Assembly: GCF_014694405.1 (NCBI RefSeq)
Contig: NZ_JAAUWV010000010.1
Coordinates: forward strand, 1-64,000
Direction of reading: 5' to 3'
DNA: 64,000 nt
Source: Pseudoalteromonas sp. S16_S37
Lineage (GTDB): Bacteria; Pseudomonadota; Gammaproteobacteria; Enterobacterales; Alteromonadaceae
Part shown: piece by piece, positions 1 to 7,760 of the stretch
How the letters are laid out: each line of letters begins with the position of its first letter
Position numbering within the stretch: the stretch's first letter is position 1
Notes under the pieces: generated by a model
The model's input: only the letters and a program-made list of their open reading frames with translations
Told to the model about the DNA's origin: nothing
Database searches by the model: none
Program-made: the position numbers and the translations under genes

Positions 1-56
1 TGAAATGAGACCGCACTTAAGTTTAGGAATGAAAACACCTAATCAAGTGCACAATG

Positions 57-87
57 AAAAGGCCAATGACAATAATCACTGGCCTTT
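57..87 (-). terminator. Probable terminator of the metalloprotease gene
   Basis: An 8-bp inverted repeat (AAAGGCCA at 58-65 pairing with TGGCCTTT at 80-87) encloses a 14-nt loop. Read on the minus strand it ends in a short T run and lies about 65 nt past the stop codon of the gene ending at 152. T runs flank both sides, so it may also serve a plus-strand gene outside the window. Confidence 0.5.
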
Positions 88-151
88 AAAAACCGTCAAC
101 TTATTTTAGGACGGGACATCTATTCTTTTAAGCTATCTATCAAAGTTCACT

Positions 152-1057
152 CTAAACGCTTAATGATAATGAAGAGGGCTTATCAGGTGATGCGATATGC
201 TGATAAAAATCACTGATCCTAAGTGCTCGAGCTTGGATTTGTGGATCTCTTTCGATTGGCAAGGCCACTGCGTAGGGATCTGCATCGTCTTTCAACCGCG
301 CCCTCTCACCTTGTTGCACAATATTCTCGTCGTCATCTTCGGAGTCTTTCAGACGGCGCGTTTGATACGTACCAATTGTGCTTGATTCACTTTGCTCATC
401 ATCGCCACTAATTTGTTGCTTTGCTAATTCAGCCTGTGCCGCTGCGAGCTTTTGTGTAGCATCCGCAGCTATTGCCCTGTCAGCCCCTGAAGGTTCTGCA
501 GGTGCCAAAGCTGCAGCTCTGACGGTTTGCATTTTGTCGATGGTTTGCCGCGGATCGCCTGGGACCTCCGCTACATCAATCATAACCTCACCGCCAACGG
601 CGTAATTGTTGCCATCGGGGCCACGTTGATACTCGTAACTTGGTGAACCTGCATATTGCCCACCAACTCGCGCATGCGCTTGTTCATGCAAACGAACTTC
701 TTGGTCTCTCGCTTTGAGCTCTTGAACTTCCTGTTGTTTTGCTTTTTCTTCTTTCTCAGAACGAGTATCTTGCTCTTCGCCGTCTTTTTGTTGACCTTGC
801 TGACGACCTTCCTGCTCTTTATCTTCTATGGTTTTATTTTTGCGCGATTGCGCCGTTGAGCTGTATAGAGGTGAATCATCAGGAGAGTTGGCTTTTGTTT
901 TGTCACCCTCATTTGCACTTTTTAGCTCAGTGAAGCTAGCTGCGGCCGAAGGCGGCTTAGGAATAATTTCGCGCACCTGATTATCTCGCCTAGCCGTTTC
1001 GGTGTAGACGTTTGCGGTGTTCAGGTTCATCGCCGGTGGTGGCGTTACGATGTTCAT
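152..1057 (-). CDS. SprA-related putative metalloprotease (CJM1_0395-like)
   Basis: This 301-residue protein has a low-complexity, charged, Gln/Glu/Lys-rich N-terminal half (about residues 40-120) that is probably disordered or coiled. A conserved block follows with a zinc-protease-like HEQAH motif near residue 127, then the GGQYAG, GPDG and YAVGGEV motifs typical of the SprA-related family (PF12118). The family is annotated as putative metalloprotease; its substrate is unknown. No signal peptide is visible, so it may act in the cytoplasm or be exported another way. It begins 14 nt after the small upstream gene on the same strand, so the two are probably co-transcribed. The family call rests on the motif block; enzymatic activity is inference. 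Confidence 0.75.
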   Translation of the reverse strand: MNIVTPPPAMNLNTANVYTETARRDNQVREIIPKPPSAAASFTELKSANEGDKTKANSPDDSPLYSSTAQSRKNKTIEDKEQEGRQQGQQKDGEEQDTRSEKEEKAKQQEVQELKARDQEVRLHEQAHARVGGQYAGSPSYEYQRGPDGNNYAVGGEVMIDVAEVPGDPRQTIDKMQTVRAAALAPAEPSGADRAIAADATQKLAAAQAELAKQQISGDDEQSESSTIGTYQTRRLKDSEDDDENIVQQGERARLKDDADPYAVALPIERDPQIQARALRISDFYQHIASPDKPSSLSLSV

Positions 1058-1071
1058 AACATACTAAAACA

Positions 1072-1380
1072 TTAAACTTTTATATCTATCAAAGTTCCCA
1101 AGACTTCATCAGCAGTTCGAATTGTTTGTGTATTAGCCTTAGCGTTAAATTCTTCAACTTTTAAATTCACCAAAGACTCATCTAGTCTTGCCGGTTGAGA
1201 CACAGGAGCCGTTGAAGCCTCATTAGAACCAGCAGCCGAAAGTTGACGCTGTTGGGCTTGCTGCTCATCAGTTTGATTTTGCACTGTAGCGCGATTAATC
1301 TCAGCACTCGCACGCTCAACACCTTGGCTAGCTCTATTGAACCCTTCTAAGCCTGTGTTTAACACGTCACCTATAGGCAT
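1072..1380 (-). CDS. Small protein with flagellar rod/hook-like C-terminus
   Basis: I place the start at the ATG at 1380, which follows a good ribosome binding site (GGGAG), rather than at a GTG eight codons upstream; this gives 102 residues. The N-terminus contains ALN-type helical sequence (VLNTGLEGFNRASQGVERA) and the middle is Gln/Ala-rich. The last 35 residues (VNLKVEEFNAKANTQTIRTADEVLGTLIDIKV region) resemble the C-terminal helix of axial flagellar proteins such as FlgE and FlgG, where an N-rich segment precedes T-A-D-E-x-L. The protein is far too short to be a rod or hook subunit. It lies upstream of, and probably in one operon with, the SprA-related metalloprotease gene. Function is unknown; the axial-protein similarity was judged by eye. 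Confidence 0.6.
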   Translation of the reverse strand: MPIGDVLNTGLEGFNRASQGVERASAEINRATVQNQTDEQQAQQRQLSAAGSNEASTAPVSQPARLDESLVNLKVEEFNAKANTQTIRTADEVLGTLIDIKV

Positions 1381-1481
1381 GTAGTTCTCCCGACACAAAT
1401 ACACATGGTTAATTATTGCGCAAAAATCAGTAAAAATAAAGTATGAACTACTAAAAAAACCACCATCCTAAATAGCTAGAT

Positions 1482-2219
1482 TTAAAGTATTGATTTTAGG
1501 TAGGATAAAAATTCTTGCCGATGAGAAATAAAAGGTGCATGAGACGCTTTTGAGATTATTTCATAACTGAAGGCGGGATTTAAGTCTGGTAGTCTAGCGG
1601 GAACTTGCCTAGGAACCAACGCATCCAAACGACCAAAAATGCCATATATTGGTAATGACAAACGGCTAAATATAGTTCGCAGGTCCTGACTTTTCAAAAG
1701 CTCCAGACCAACACTTAAAGCATTTTCATTTGCTTCTGGCTGAGCCTTTAATAGTGCACGTAAAACTTTGATGTCTTCTTTTGCATGTTCACTTCCCATT
1801 GCTTGTATCGCTAAAAAGCGTTCTATTGTTTTTGTGGTGTTCTTTTGTAACTGCTCACTAAAATCATTGAGCACTTGTTCATTAATACCCTCCCAGTTTT
1901 GTGTTTCCACAAAGCAAGGTGAAGAAGCCACAAGTACAATTTTAGATATTTTTTTGGGATAGTGTTGCGCTAAATATAACGCAAATAGACCACCAAGAGA
2001 CCAAGCAACTATCGTACTATTGTCACTAATTTGCTCATCAAGTAACTTGGCTGCAGACGCCAAAGTATACTCTCCATTTGGTACGTCAGCGCCTCCAAAA
2101 CCTGGCAGATTGAGGCATTTGATTGGCCCTTCATAACTTTCTTTTAGTTCCTCAATACATAACTGCCATACAGCCTTATTCATTCCCCAGCCATGTAAAA
2201 AAACTAACTCGCCTTGCAT
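1482..2219 (-). CDS. bioH: Pimeloyl-[ACP] methyl ester esterase BioH
   Basis: An alpha/beta hydrolase of 245 residues. BioH removes the methyl group from pimeloyl-ACP methyl ester and so ends pimelate synthesis for biotin. Visible motifs are the oxyanion-hole segment FLHGWGMN near the start, the nucleophile elbow AWSLGG (Ser about residue 80), the acid-bearing GRLDALVP segment and the catalytic His in SHAPFISH near the C-terminus. I use the ATG at 2219, which has GAGGG eight bases upstream, rather than a TTG five codons earlier. The gene is divergent from the comF/gntX homologue, the same arrangement as bioH-gntX in Escherichia coli, which supports the assignment over a generic hydrolase. Confidence 0.88.
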   Translation of the reverse strand: MQGELVFLHGWGMNKAVWQLCIEELKESYEGPIKCLNLPGFGGADVPNGEYTLASAAKLLDEQISDNSTIVAWSLGGLFALYLAQHYPKKISKIVLVASSPCFVETQNWEGINEQVLNDFSEQLQKNTTKTIERFLAIQAMGSEHAKEDIKVLRALLKAQPEANENALSVGLELLKSQDLRTIFSRLSLPIYGIFGRLDALVPRQVPARLPDLNPAFSYEIISKASHAPFISHRQEFLSYLKSIL

Positions 2220-2290
2220 TATTATTACCCTCAACCAAAATTGTGGTAATGATAACGCCTTAAAACACGAAAGTAACGAATGGACTTGTT

Positions 2291-2965
2291 ATGCTGCTAG
2301 ATTGGATTTTTACAACACGGTGTGCCTGTTGCCAAAACACCATTAATCATCACCTCAGTCTATGTGAATATTGCTTAGCCAACTTTCCTTTCTTTTGTCC
2401 CAAACAATATAACCTGTTACATCGGCCTGACATAAACAGAGTCATATCGTTAAAATACTGTGATGGACTTTTTGCCTGTGGTTGGTATCACGGCTGGCTG
2501 CAACATTGGTTAAGCGAGTATAAGTTTCACAAACGAACACATATAAAACGGCTCTTAACGCAACTGATTAACTATCAAATGCTGCGTTTTTGGCAACATG
2601 GCGGATTCTCTCCTGATCTTTGTTTTTTTATCCCATTATCACCGACACGCTTCGTAAAACGTGGCTACAATCAAGTCTCACAAACTTGGTCACCAATACT
2701 GGAAAAACACAGTAATGTAAGCGAAGCGTTAGTTAGAGTCAGGGCCACTAAAGCACAAAGTAAGCTTTCTAAAGCTCAGCGAAAACGCAATGTAAAAGAT
2801 GCATTTGCCTTGTCACACAGTATTGAAGGGAAAAACATCGCCATTATTGATGATGTCATAACAACGGGCAGTACGATGGATGCCGCAGCGCAAGCGTGTT
2901 TACGTGCTGGCGCTGCTAAAGTTTGGGCATTTTCGACTAGCTTAACGCCCTTGCTCGGTAAGTAG
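2291..2965 (+). CDS. gntX: ComF/GntX family phosphoribosyltransferase-like protein
   Basis: A 224-residue ComF-type protein. An N-terminal four-cysteine zinc finger (CACC near residue 11 and CEYC near residue 26) is followed by a type I phosphoribosyltransferase fold whose PRPP-binding loop, IIDDVITTGST, lies near residue 185. The family is linked to DNA uptake (ComF) and, in E. coli, to use of DNA as a nutrient together with the neighbouring genes. It is divergent from bioH. Its last 24 nt overlap the 3' end of the convergent M14 peptidase gene. In enteric bacteria nfuA follows directly, whereas here the peptidase gene is inserted between them. Confidence 0.85.
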   Translation: MLLDWIFTTRCACCQNTINHHLSLCEYCLANFPFFCPKQYNLLHRPDINRVISLKYCDGLFACGWYHGWLQHWLSEYKFHKRTHIKRLLTQLINYQMLRFWQHGGFSPDLCFFIPLSPTRFVKRGYNQVSQTWSPILEKHSNVSEALVRVRATKAQSKLSKAQRKRNVKDAFALSHSIEGKNIAIIDDVITTGSTMDAAAQACLRAGAAKVWAFSTSLTPLLGK

Positions 2966-5482
2966 AGCACCAAAGAACAAAGCGTTGTTTAATAATTTGC
3001 TAGTGCCATACCAGTACCCCCTAAATACCGGATTATCAGTCATTGCTATTACACTCCCTTGACCATAGCGATGCGCTACTAAGCTGGCATTTTCAGCTAT
3101 TTTCGCCACATTTTCTGGTGCGCTATAGCCTGCCATCAGCGGCGCTTTAGTGTAGGTTGCGACTGTTACAAATGGCTGCTGCGCAGGTTTTAATAACCAA
3201 GTACTATTTTTAAATACTGGCAGTAGTGAGCGTTGTAAGCCAAAACTCAATGGATGAGACAAATCAACTTGTGTCGCAAATATGGCCCCCGCTATACGTT
3301 GCTTCGCAGATAACTTATCACGATCTTGATATACCAAATTAGTTGTATCAAATTGTTCCGCCATCTCTTTGCTAGAAATACTGCTAGCCTTTAGTAGTTG
3401 GTTATCCAACAGCCATTTGGCACCTCGTTTATGCCCCCAAATAACACCACCATGCTTAACCCAATCTTTAATTTTTGCAGTCAGTGGATCATTAAAATGA
3501 TCATATCGCCCATCAACCATAATTATATGGGTGTAATTTTCAAGCCTTACAGTGGGCAATCGGCTTTGCTCGACTAAAGTGGGCGCAATACCAAGATGTT
3601 TATCTAAGTGATACCACACCTCACCAACCTCATATTGACTAACACCTTCACCTCCAACAAGTAATACTTTTGGCGCTTCAACAGGTTGCATAAAGCGAGA
3701 CCCTAAATCAATGCCTTGTGTGGTTAAGCCACTTTGGATAGCTGTTATGTCGATATCAAAATGATTTTGCGCATAGTTTAATACTTGTAGCCATTGCGGT
3801 TTACTCTGTACGCCTGCTGGAATAATAATACTGCCTAGTTCAAATTGCAGCGTGCCTGTTTTAGTAGCTGCAGAAAATTCGCTAAGTGCAACACGCGCTT
3901 TTATACCTTCAGAAAGTAAAAAATTAAGCATCTTGGCTGAGTTATACTGGCGCCAAGAAAAACCATAGGCATAAGCAGTCTCTAAGTTTTTCTGCTGTTT
4001 AGTTTGTGACGGACTCCAAGGTTGCTTCGCCAATTTAAGGTTGCGTGTACTCCCCAGCTTTTCAAATGGTAAATTAAAGGCATGTGCCAAAGTCCAGCCT
4101 GACACATCATAAAATGTATTGTCTTTGAACGTTGTTTGTTCTGAAAAAAGCGCTTTTAACAAACGGTATTGCGGCTGTTCTAAAGGGATAAATACATCCC
4201 CTACGGTATACGTTTTGAAATTTTCCTGAAGTGGATAAGTCTCAATTTGATGCTGTTTTAACACATCTAGAAAAGCTGAGAATTTCTGATGATCCCCATC
4301 CGCAGAGACGATATATCCTTTAAAGTCATCTTCTTTTGCTAGCTTTTTAGCCTCTTGATAAAACTGACGTTGATAATTGAGTAATGCCAGCTTGTTACTT
4401 AGGGCACCATCGAAAGTAGACAAACTGGTTGTAAGTTGATTTTTTATCGTTTGTGAAAAATCGAGCACACCATTGGCGGTATTTTGAATATGTCCTCGAC
4501 TACTTGCTTGCTCAAACAATATACCGACCGCACCATTGATATCAGGGTAGGTTGAACCTTTTCCGTAATAAAAATCATCAAAGCTTTCTTGGGTAAAATA
4601 GAGCTGCTTTTGGCCATCAAGCGCTTTTGCATGAAATTTTGCCAGCTCATTTGTTAACTCAACGTTTTTGGTAGGGGTTAAAGGATGCGTACGAGAAGGG
4701 ATCCCAGGTTGAAAGAAGTACGTACTATTGGGCCCCATTTCATGAAAATCAGTTAAAACATTAGGCTTCCATTTATGAAATTGGGCAACTCTCGCTCTTG
4801 ATTCTGGATGTTGAAGTAACAACCAATCTCTATTTAAATCAAAAAAGTAATGATTCGTCCGTCCTGATGGCCAAGCTTCAACATGCTCACGGTGCATAGG
4901 ATCAGGTGATAAAACAGCTCCTCGGTTACTGTTCGCCCACTGTGCAAATCGCGCCAAACCATCAGGATTTAGCGACGGGTCTAGCAAAATAACCGTATTG
5001 GCAAGCAGCTTATCGATTTCTTCCCCTTGCGCGGCGGCTAAATAGTATGCCACCAGCATAGCAGCATTACTCCCTGAGGATTCATTGCCATGCACGCTAT
5101 ATCCCATCCATACAATGGCTGGGTCTGAGTGTTTTTGCTCAGTTGAGTTTAATTTATCAATATGATTTTTGCGTATTGCGTCTATATTTTCTAACTGCTC
5201 TTTGTTACTAATCGTCAGTAACAGTAGAGGGCGCTTTTCGTGGCTGTAACCTATCGTTTCAATCTTAATACGCTCGCTTTGTTTAGCTAACACACGCAAA
5301 TACTCTACGAGTTGATCATGTCTCACATGCCACTCACCCACTTCATAGCCAAGCACCTCACTGGGCTTAGCGATATCAGGGTTAAACTTGATGGTGTCAG
5401 AAAAATAATAGTCTAATGGTTGTGCAACAACCGAAAGCAAACTTTGCAATCCAACCAGAACTGTAATAAAAATAAAGCGCAT
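2942..5482 (-). CDS. Secreted M14 family zinc carboxypeptidase
   Basis: An 846-residue protein with a signal peptide (MRFIFITVLVGLQSLLSVVA) that should be exported. The catalytic M14 domain occupies roughly residues 50-350: the HGNESSG motif (HxxE zinc ligands) near residue 131, the SLNPDG and LNRDW substrate segments, a DFHEMG histidine near residue 247 and an LFEQASSRG segment carrying the likely catalytic Glu. The remaining 500 residues form a second region including an LLVGGEGVSQYE segment, which resembles the class I glutamine-amidotransferase-like fold seen at the end of some large M14 proteins. It probably trims peptides in the periplasm or outside. The gene sits between gntX and nfuA, on the opposite strand, and overlaps gntX tail to tail. 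Confidence 0.85.
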   Translation of the reverse strand: MRFIFITVLVGLQSLLSVVAQPLDYYFSDTIKFNPDIAKPSEVLGYEVGEWHVRHDQLVEYLRVLAKQSERIKIETIGYSHEKRPLLLLTISNKEQLENIDAIRKNHIDKLNSTEQKHSDPAIVWMGYSVHGNESSGSNAAMLVAYYLAAAQGEEIDKLLANTVILLDPSLNPDGLARFAQWANSNRGAVLSPDPMHREHVEAWPSGRTNHYFFDLNRDWLLLQHPESRARVAQFHKWKPNVLTDFHEMGPNSTYFFQPGIPSRTHPLTPTKNVELTNELAKFHAKALDGQKQLYFTQESFDDFYYGKGSTYPDINGAVGILFEQASSRGHIQNTANGVLDFSQTIKNQLTTSLSTFDGALSNKLALLNYQRQFYQEAKKLAKEDDFKGYIVSADGDHQKFSAFLDVLKQHQIETYPLQENFKTYTVGDVFIPLEQPQYRLLKALFSEQTTFKDNTFYDVSGWTLAHAFNLPFEKLGSTRNLKLAKQPWSPSQTKQQKNLETAYAYGFSWRQYNSAKMLNFLLSEGIKARVALSEFSAATKTGTLQFELGSIIIPAGVQSKPQWLQVLNYAQNHFDIDITAIQSGLTTQGIDLGSRFMQPVEAPKVLLVGGEGVSQYEVGEVWYHLDKHLGIAPTLVEQSRLPTVRLENYTHIIMVDGRYDHFNDPLTAKIKDWVKHGGVIWGHKRGAKWLLDNQLLKASSISSKEMAEQFDTTNLVYQDRDKLSAKQRIAGAIFATQVDLSHPLSFGLQRSLLPVFKNSTWLLKPAQQPFVTVATYTKAPLMAGYSAPENVAKIAENASLVAHRYGQGSVIAMTDNPVFRGYWYGTSKLLNNALFFGALLTEQGR

Positions 5483-5594
5483 ATAAAGGCAACCTTGTTA
5501 TATATAATGAGAACACGCTAGCAGGGCAAAAGCAGCGTGCCAAATTTTTACGCTCAACACTAGCGACAATACGATGAGGGGAGTATCATAGGCT

Positions 5595-5619
5595 TTATCC
5601 GAGTAATTTAGTCAAGTAT
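5595..5619 (+). promoter_or_regulatory. Candidate type 1 IscR binding site upstream of nfuA
   Basis: The 25-nt stretch matches the type 1 IscR consensus (ATASYYGACTRwwwYAGTCRRSTAT). The right half (5609-5619, TAGTCAAGTAT) matches at all 11 positions, the spacer ATT fits www, and the left half matches 8 of 11. It lies 11 nt before the nfuA start codon and overlaps a possible -10 (TATAGT, 5617-5622). IscR with its 2Fe-2S cluster represses Fe-S assembly genes through such sites. The match is by eye and binding is inference. Confidence 0.6.
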
Positions 5620-5629
5620 AGTCAGAATT

Positions 5630-6205
5630 ATGATCACAATATCAGAATCAGCCCAAACGCATTTTGCAAAACTACTGTCAGATCAAGCTGCTGGTACCAA
5701 CATTCGCGTATTTGTTGTAAATCCAGGCACATCACAAGCCGAATGTGGCGTCTCTTATTGTCCTGCAGATGCTGTTGAAGAAACAGATATTCGCTTACCA
5801 TTTAATGGTTTTGACGCCATAGTAGATAACGAAAGTGCGCCATTTCTAGAAGATGCAGAGATTGATTTTGTAACAGATAAAATGGGCACCCAATTAACAC
5901 TGAAAGCGCCAAACGCAAAAGCGAAAAAGTTGAGTGAGAATGCCTCATTACATGAGCAAGTAGAGCATATGCTTACCACAGAGGTTGACCCTCAGCTAGC
6001 TAATCATGGCGGCCAAGTAAGCCTTGTGGAAATTACCGCGGACGGTATTGCCGTTGTTCAATTCGGTGGTGGTTGTAATGGTTGCTCGATGATTGATGTC
6101 ACACTAAAAGAAGGTATCGAGAAAGAAATGATCGCTAAGTTTGACGAGATCACTGGTGTGAAGGACATTACAGAACATCAATCGGGTGAGCATTCATACT
6201 ACTAA
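5630..6205 (+). CDS. nfuA: Fe-S cluster biogenesis protein NfuA
   Basis: A 191-residue scaffold or carrier that receives a 4Fe-4S cluster and passes it to apo-enzymes, with a role under oxidative stress and iron starvation. It has the usual two parts: an N-terminal degenerate A-type (HesB/IscA-like) domain, about residues 1-100, and a C-terminal NifU domain with the cluster-binding CxxC in GGGCNGCSM near residue 150. Length fits E. coli NfuA (191 residues). The first ATG is used. Only a weak ribosome binding site is visible, and a -10-like hexamer lies so close that the leader may be very short. A small membrane-protein gene follows after 3 nt. Confidence 0.95.
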   Translation: MITISESAQTHFAKLLSDQAAGTNIRVFVVNPGTSQAECGVSYCPADAVEETDIRLPFNGFDAIVDNESAPFLEDAEIDFVTDKMGTQLTLKAPNAKAKKLSENASLHEQVEHMLTTEVDPQLANHGGQVSLVEITADGIAVVQFGGGCNGCSMIDVTLKEGIEKEMIAKFDEITGVKDITEHQSGEHSYY

Positions 6206-6208
6206 GCA

Positions 6209-6493
6209 ATGCTAAAACAGCTTATTTATAGATTAGGTCAACAGCCTAAATTGAGCCTCAAACGATTCTTTATTGGTTTGGGGCTTTTCATTGCGGCAGT
6301 TAGTGCCATTGGTTACGGCTATTATTATCAACCCCTAGCACAACTACTTGGGTTAGCCTTACTCGTACCAGCTGTGTTTTTTGCACTGTGGGGCTATATA
6401 GGCATTTTTGCCAACCGCTTTGCTCAAATCATTGTAACAATGTCCCCTGATGACAAAGCTGACGATAACGATAGTACAAACTCACACCTCTAA
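6209..6493 (+). CDS. Small two-helix membrane protein
   Basis: A 94-residue protein of unknown function. A basic N-terminus (KQLIYRLGQQPKLSLKR) leads into two hydrophobic segments, about residues 22-40 and 45-66, followed by a short hydrophilic, Asp-rich tail. It starts 3 nt after the nfuA stop and is almost certainly co-transcribed with it. Its last 65 nt overlap the 3' end of the convergent MATE gene. No family was recognised. Possible roles in Fe-S or redox metabolism rest only on position. Confidence 0.65.
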   Translation: MLKQLIYRLGQQPKLSLKRFFIGLGLFIAAVSAIGYGYYYQPLAQLLGLALLVPAVFFALWGYIGIFANRFAQIIVTMSPDDKADDNDSTNSHL

Positions 6494-7760
6494 GTGCCAT
6501 AAAGCAGCTCATGGCAAACCACAAACCATGGTTATGCCATGCAGTTGTTAGTAGTAAAGGTAAAAAGAAGCCAATTGTGGCTGCAAAAAACATACTATTA
6601 CGCATTTCTTTGGCTCGCGTTAACCCTACAAATACACCATCAAATAAAAAGCACCCCATCGCAACAATAGGCAAAGCAACAAGCCAGGGTAAATAACTTT
6701 GAGCATGCGTTATCACTTCGGGAATGTCAGTTAATAATTCAATAATTTCGTAACCAAAAGCTGCGAAAATCACTGAGTATAAGATTGCAAAAGCTGCCCC
6801 CCAAAACACACTTAGTTTAACCCACAGTTGTACTTTACTTTTGTCTTGCTCACCTTTGGCGTGACCAACCTTCGCTTCAGCTGCGTAAGCAATCCCATCA
6901 AGTGCAAAACTAACAAGCATCAAAAAGTTGAGCAGTACTGCGTTGGCTGCCAAAGTAAGTTCGCCAAGTCGTGCACCATAAAAAGTCATAAAACTAAAAC
7001 ACAACTGCAATAGCAACGAACGCAAGAAAATATCTCGATTCAATGTAAGCAATTTTGCAATTTCTAAGCGTGATGGTATGTGCCATTGCCAAACAATCTT
7101 GTTTGCCGAGAACAAGCGCTTTATTAACAACAAGGCAAACATCAAAGCGCAATAGTCGGCTATGAGTGATGCCCAAGCTGCGCCTGCAACCCCCCATTCA
7201 AACCCTACAACAAATAGAATATCTAATAGAATATTGACTACGTTTGTGAGCAAAACCAGATAAAATGGTCCCTTCCCATAGTGCATCCCCAGCATAAAGC
7301 CAAGCAAGACCAGGTTACATATTGCTGCGGGTGCACTATAAATGCGTATCGAAAAGTATAAATGGGCTTGTTCAATAACTTGTGCTTTTGCGCCAGAAAA
7401 ATATTCAATTGCGGCCAGAAACAATGGTTGTAAAGCAATAATAAGTGAGGCAAAAACAACAGCTAGAATAAGACTATTTTGCAATAGCAGTGTTAGCTTT
7501 GCTGACTCCCTACTGCCAAAAGCCTGCGCTATCACACCCGTGGTGCTCATTCTTAAAAAACTCGCTAGCCAAAATAAAACTGAAATACTACTCGCACCAA
7601 GCGCAATACCGGCCAAATAATGTGCAGAAGACATATGTCCAATTACCGCAGTATCAACCAATCCTAGTAGTGGCACTGAAATATTTGATAAGATCATTGG
7701 CCCAGCCAATAACAATAAACTCAGGTGGTAAGACTTATAATGGCTAAAAAACTGCTTCAT
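6429..7760 (-). CDS. MATE family efflux transporter (DinF type)
   Basis: A 443-residue polytopic inner-membrane protein with about twelve hydrophobic segments. The N-terminal motif with PLLGLVDTAVIGHMS near residues 30-45 is characteristic of the DinF branch of MATE exporters, which extrude drugs or organic cations in exchange for H+ or Na+. Its 5' end overlaps the start of the polysaccharide deacetylase gene head to head, and its 3' end overlaps the small membrane-protein gene. Both gene ends are therefore nested in neighbours on the other strand, and its promoter must lie within the deacetylase coding sequence. Substrate is not predictable from sequence. Confidence 0.88.
   Translation of the reverse strand: MKQFFSHYKSYHLSLLLLAGPMILSNISVPLLGLVDTAVIGHMSSAHYLAGIALGASSISVLFWLASFLRMSTTGVIAQAFGSRESAKLTLLLQNSLILAVVFASLIIALQPLFLAAIEYFSGAKAQVIEQAHLYFSIRIYSAPAAICNLVLLGFMLGMHYGKGPFYLVLLTNVVNILLDILFVVGFEWGVAGAAWASLIADYCALMFALLLIKRLFSANKIVWQWHIPSRLEIAKLLTLNRDIFLRSLLLQLCFSFMTFYGARLGELTLAANAVLLNFLMLVSFALDGIAYAAEAKVGHAKGEQDKSKVQLWVKLSVFWGAAFAILYSVIFAAFGYEIIELLTDIPEVITHAQSYLPWLVALPIVAMGCFLFDGVFVGLTRAKEMRNSMFFAATIGFFLPLLLTTAWHNHGLWFAMSCFMALRGVSLYYRYRQLCHQGTLLQ

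Noticed and set aside
378-605. 75-codon plus-strand frame opposite the metalloprotease gene
   Set aside because: It is antisense to a conserved protein and has Ala/Ser/Cys bias from the other strand.
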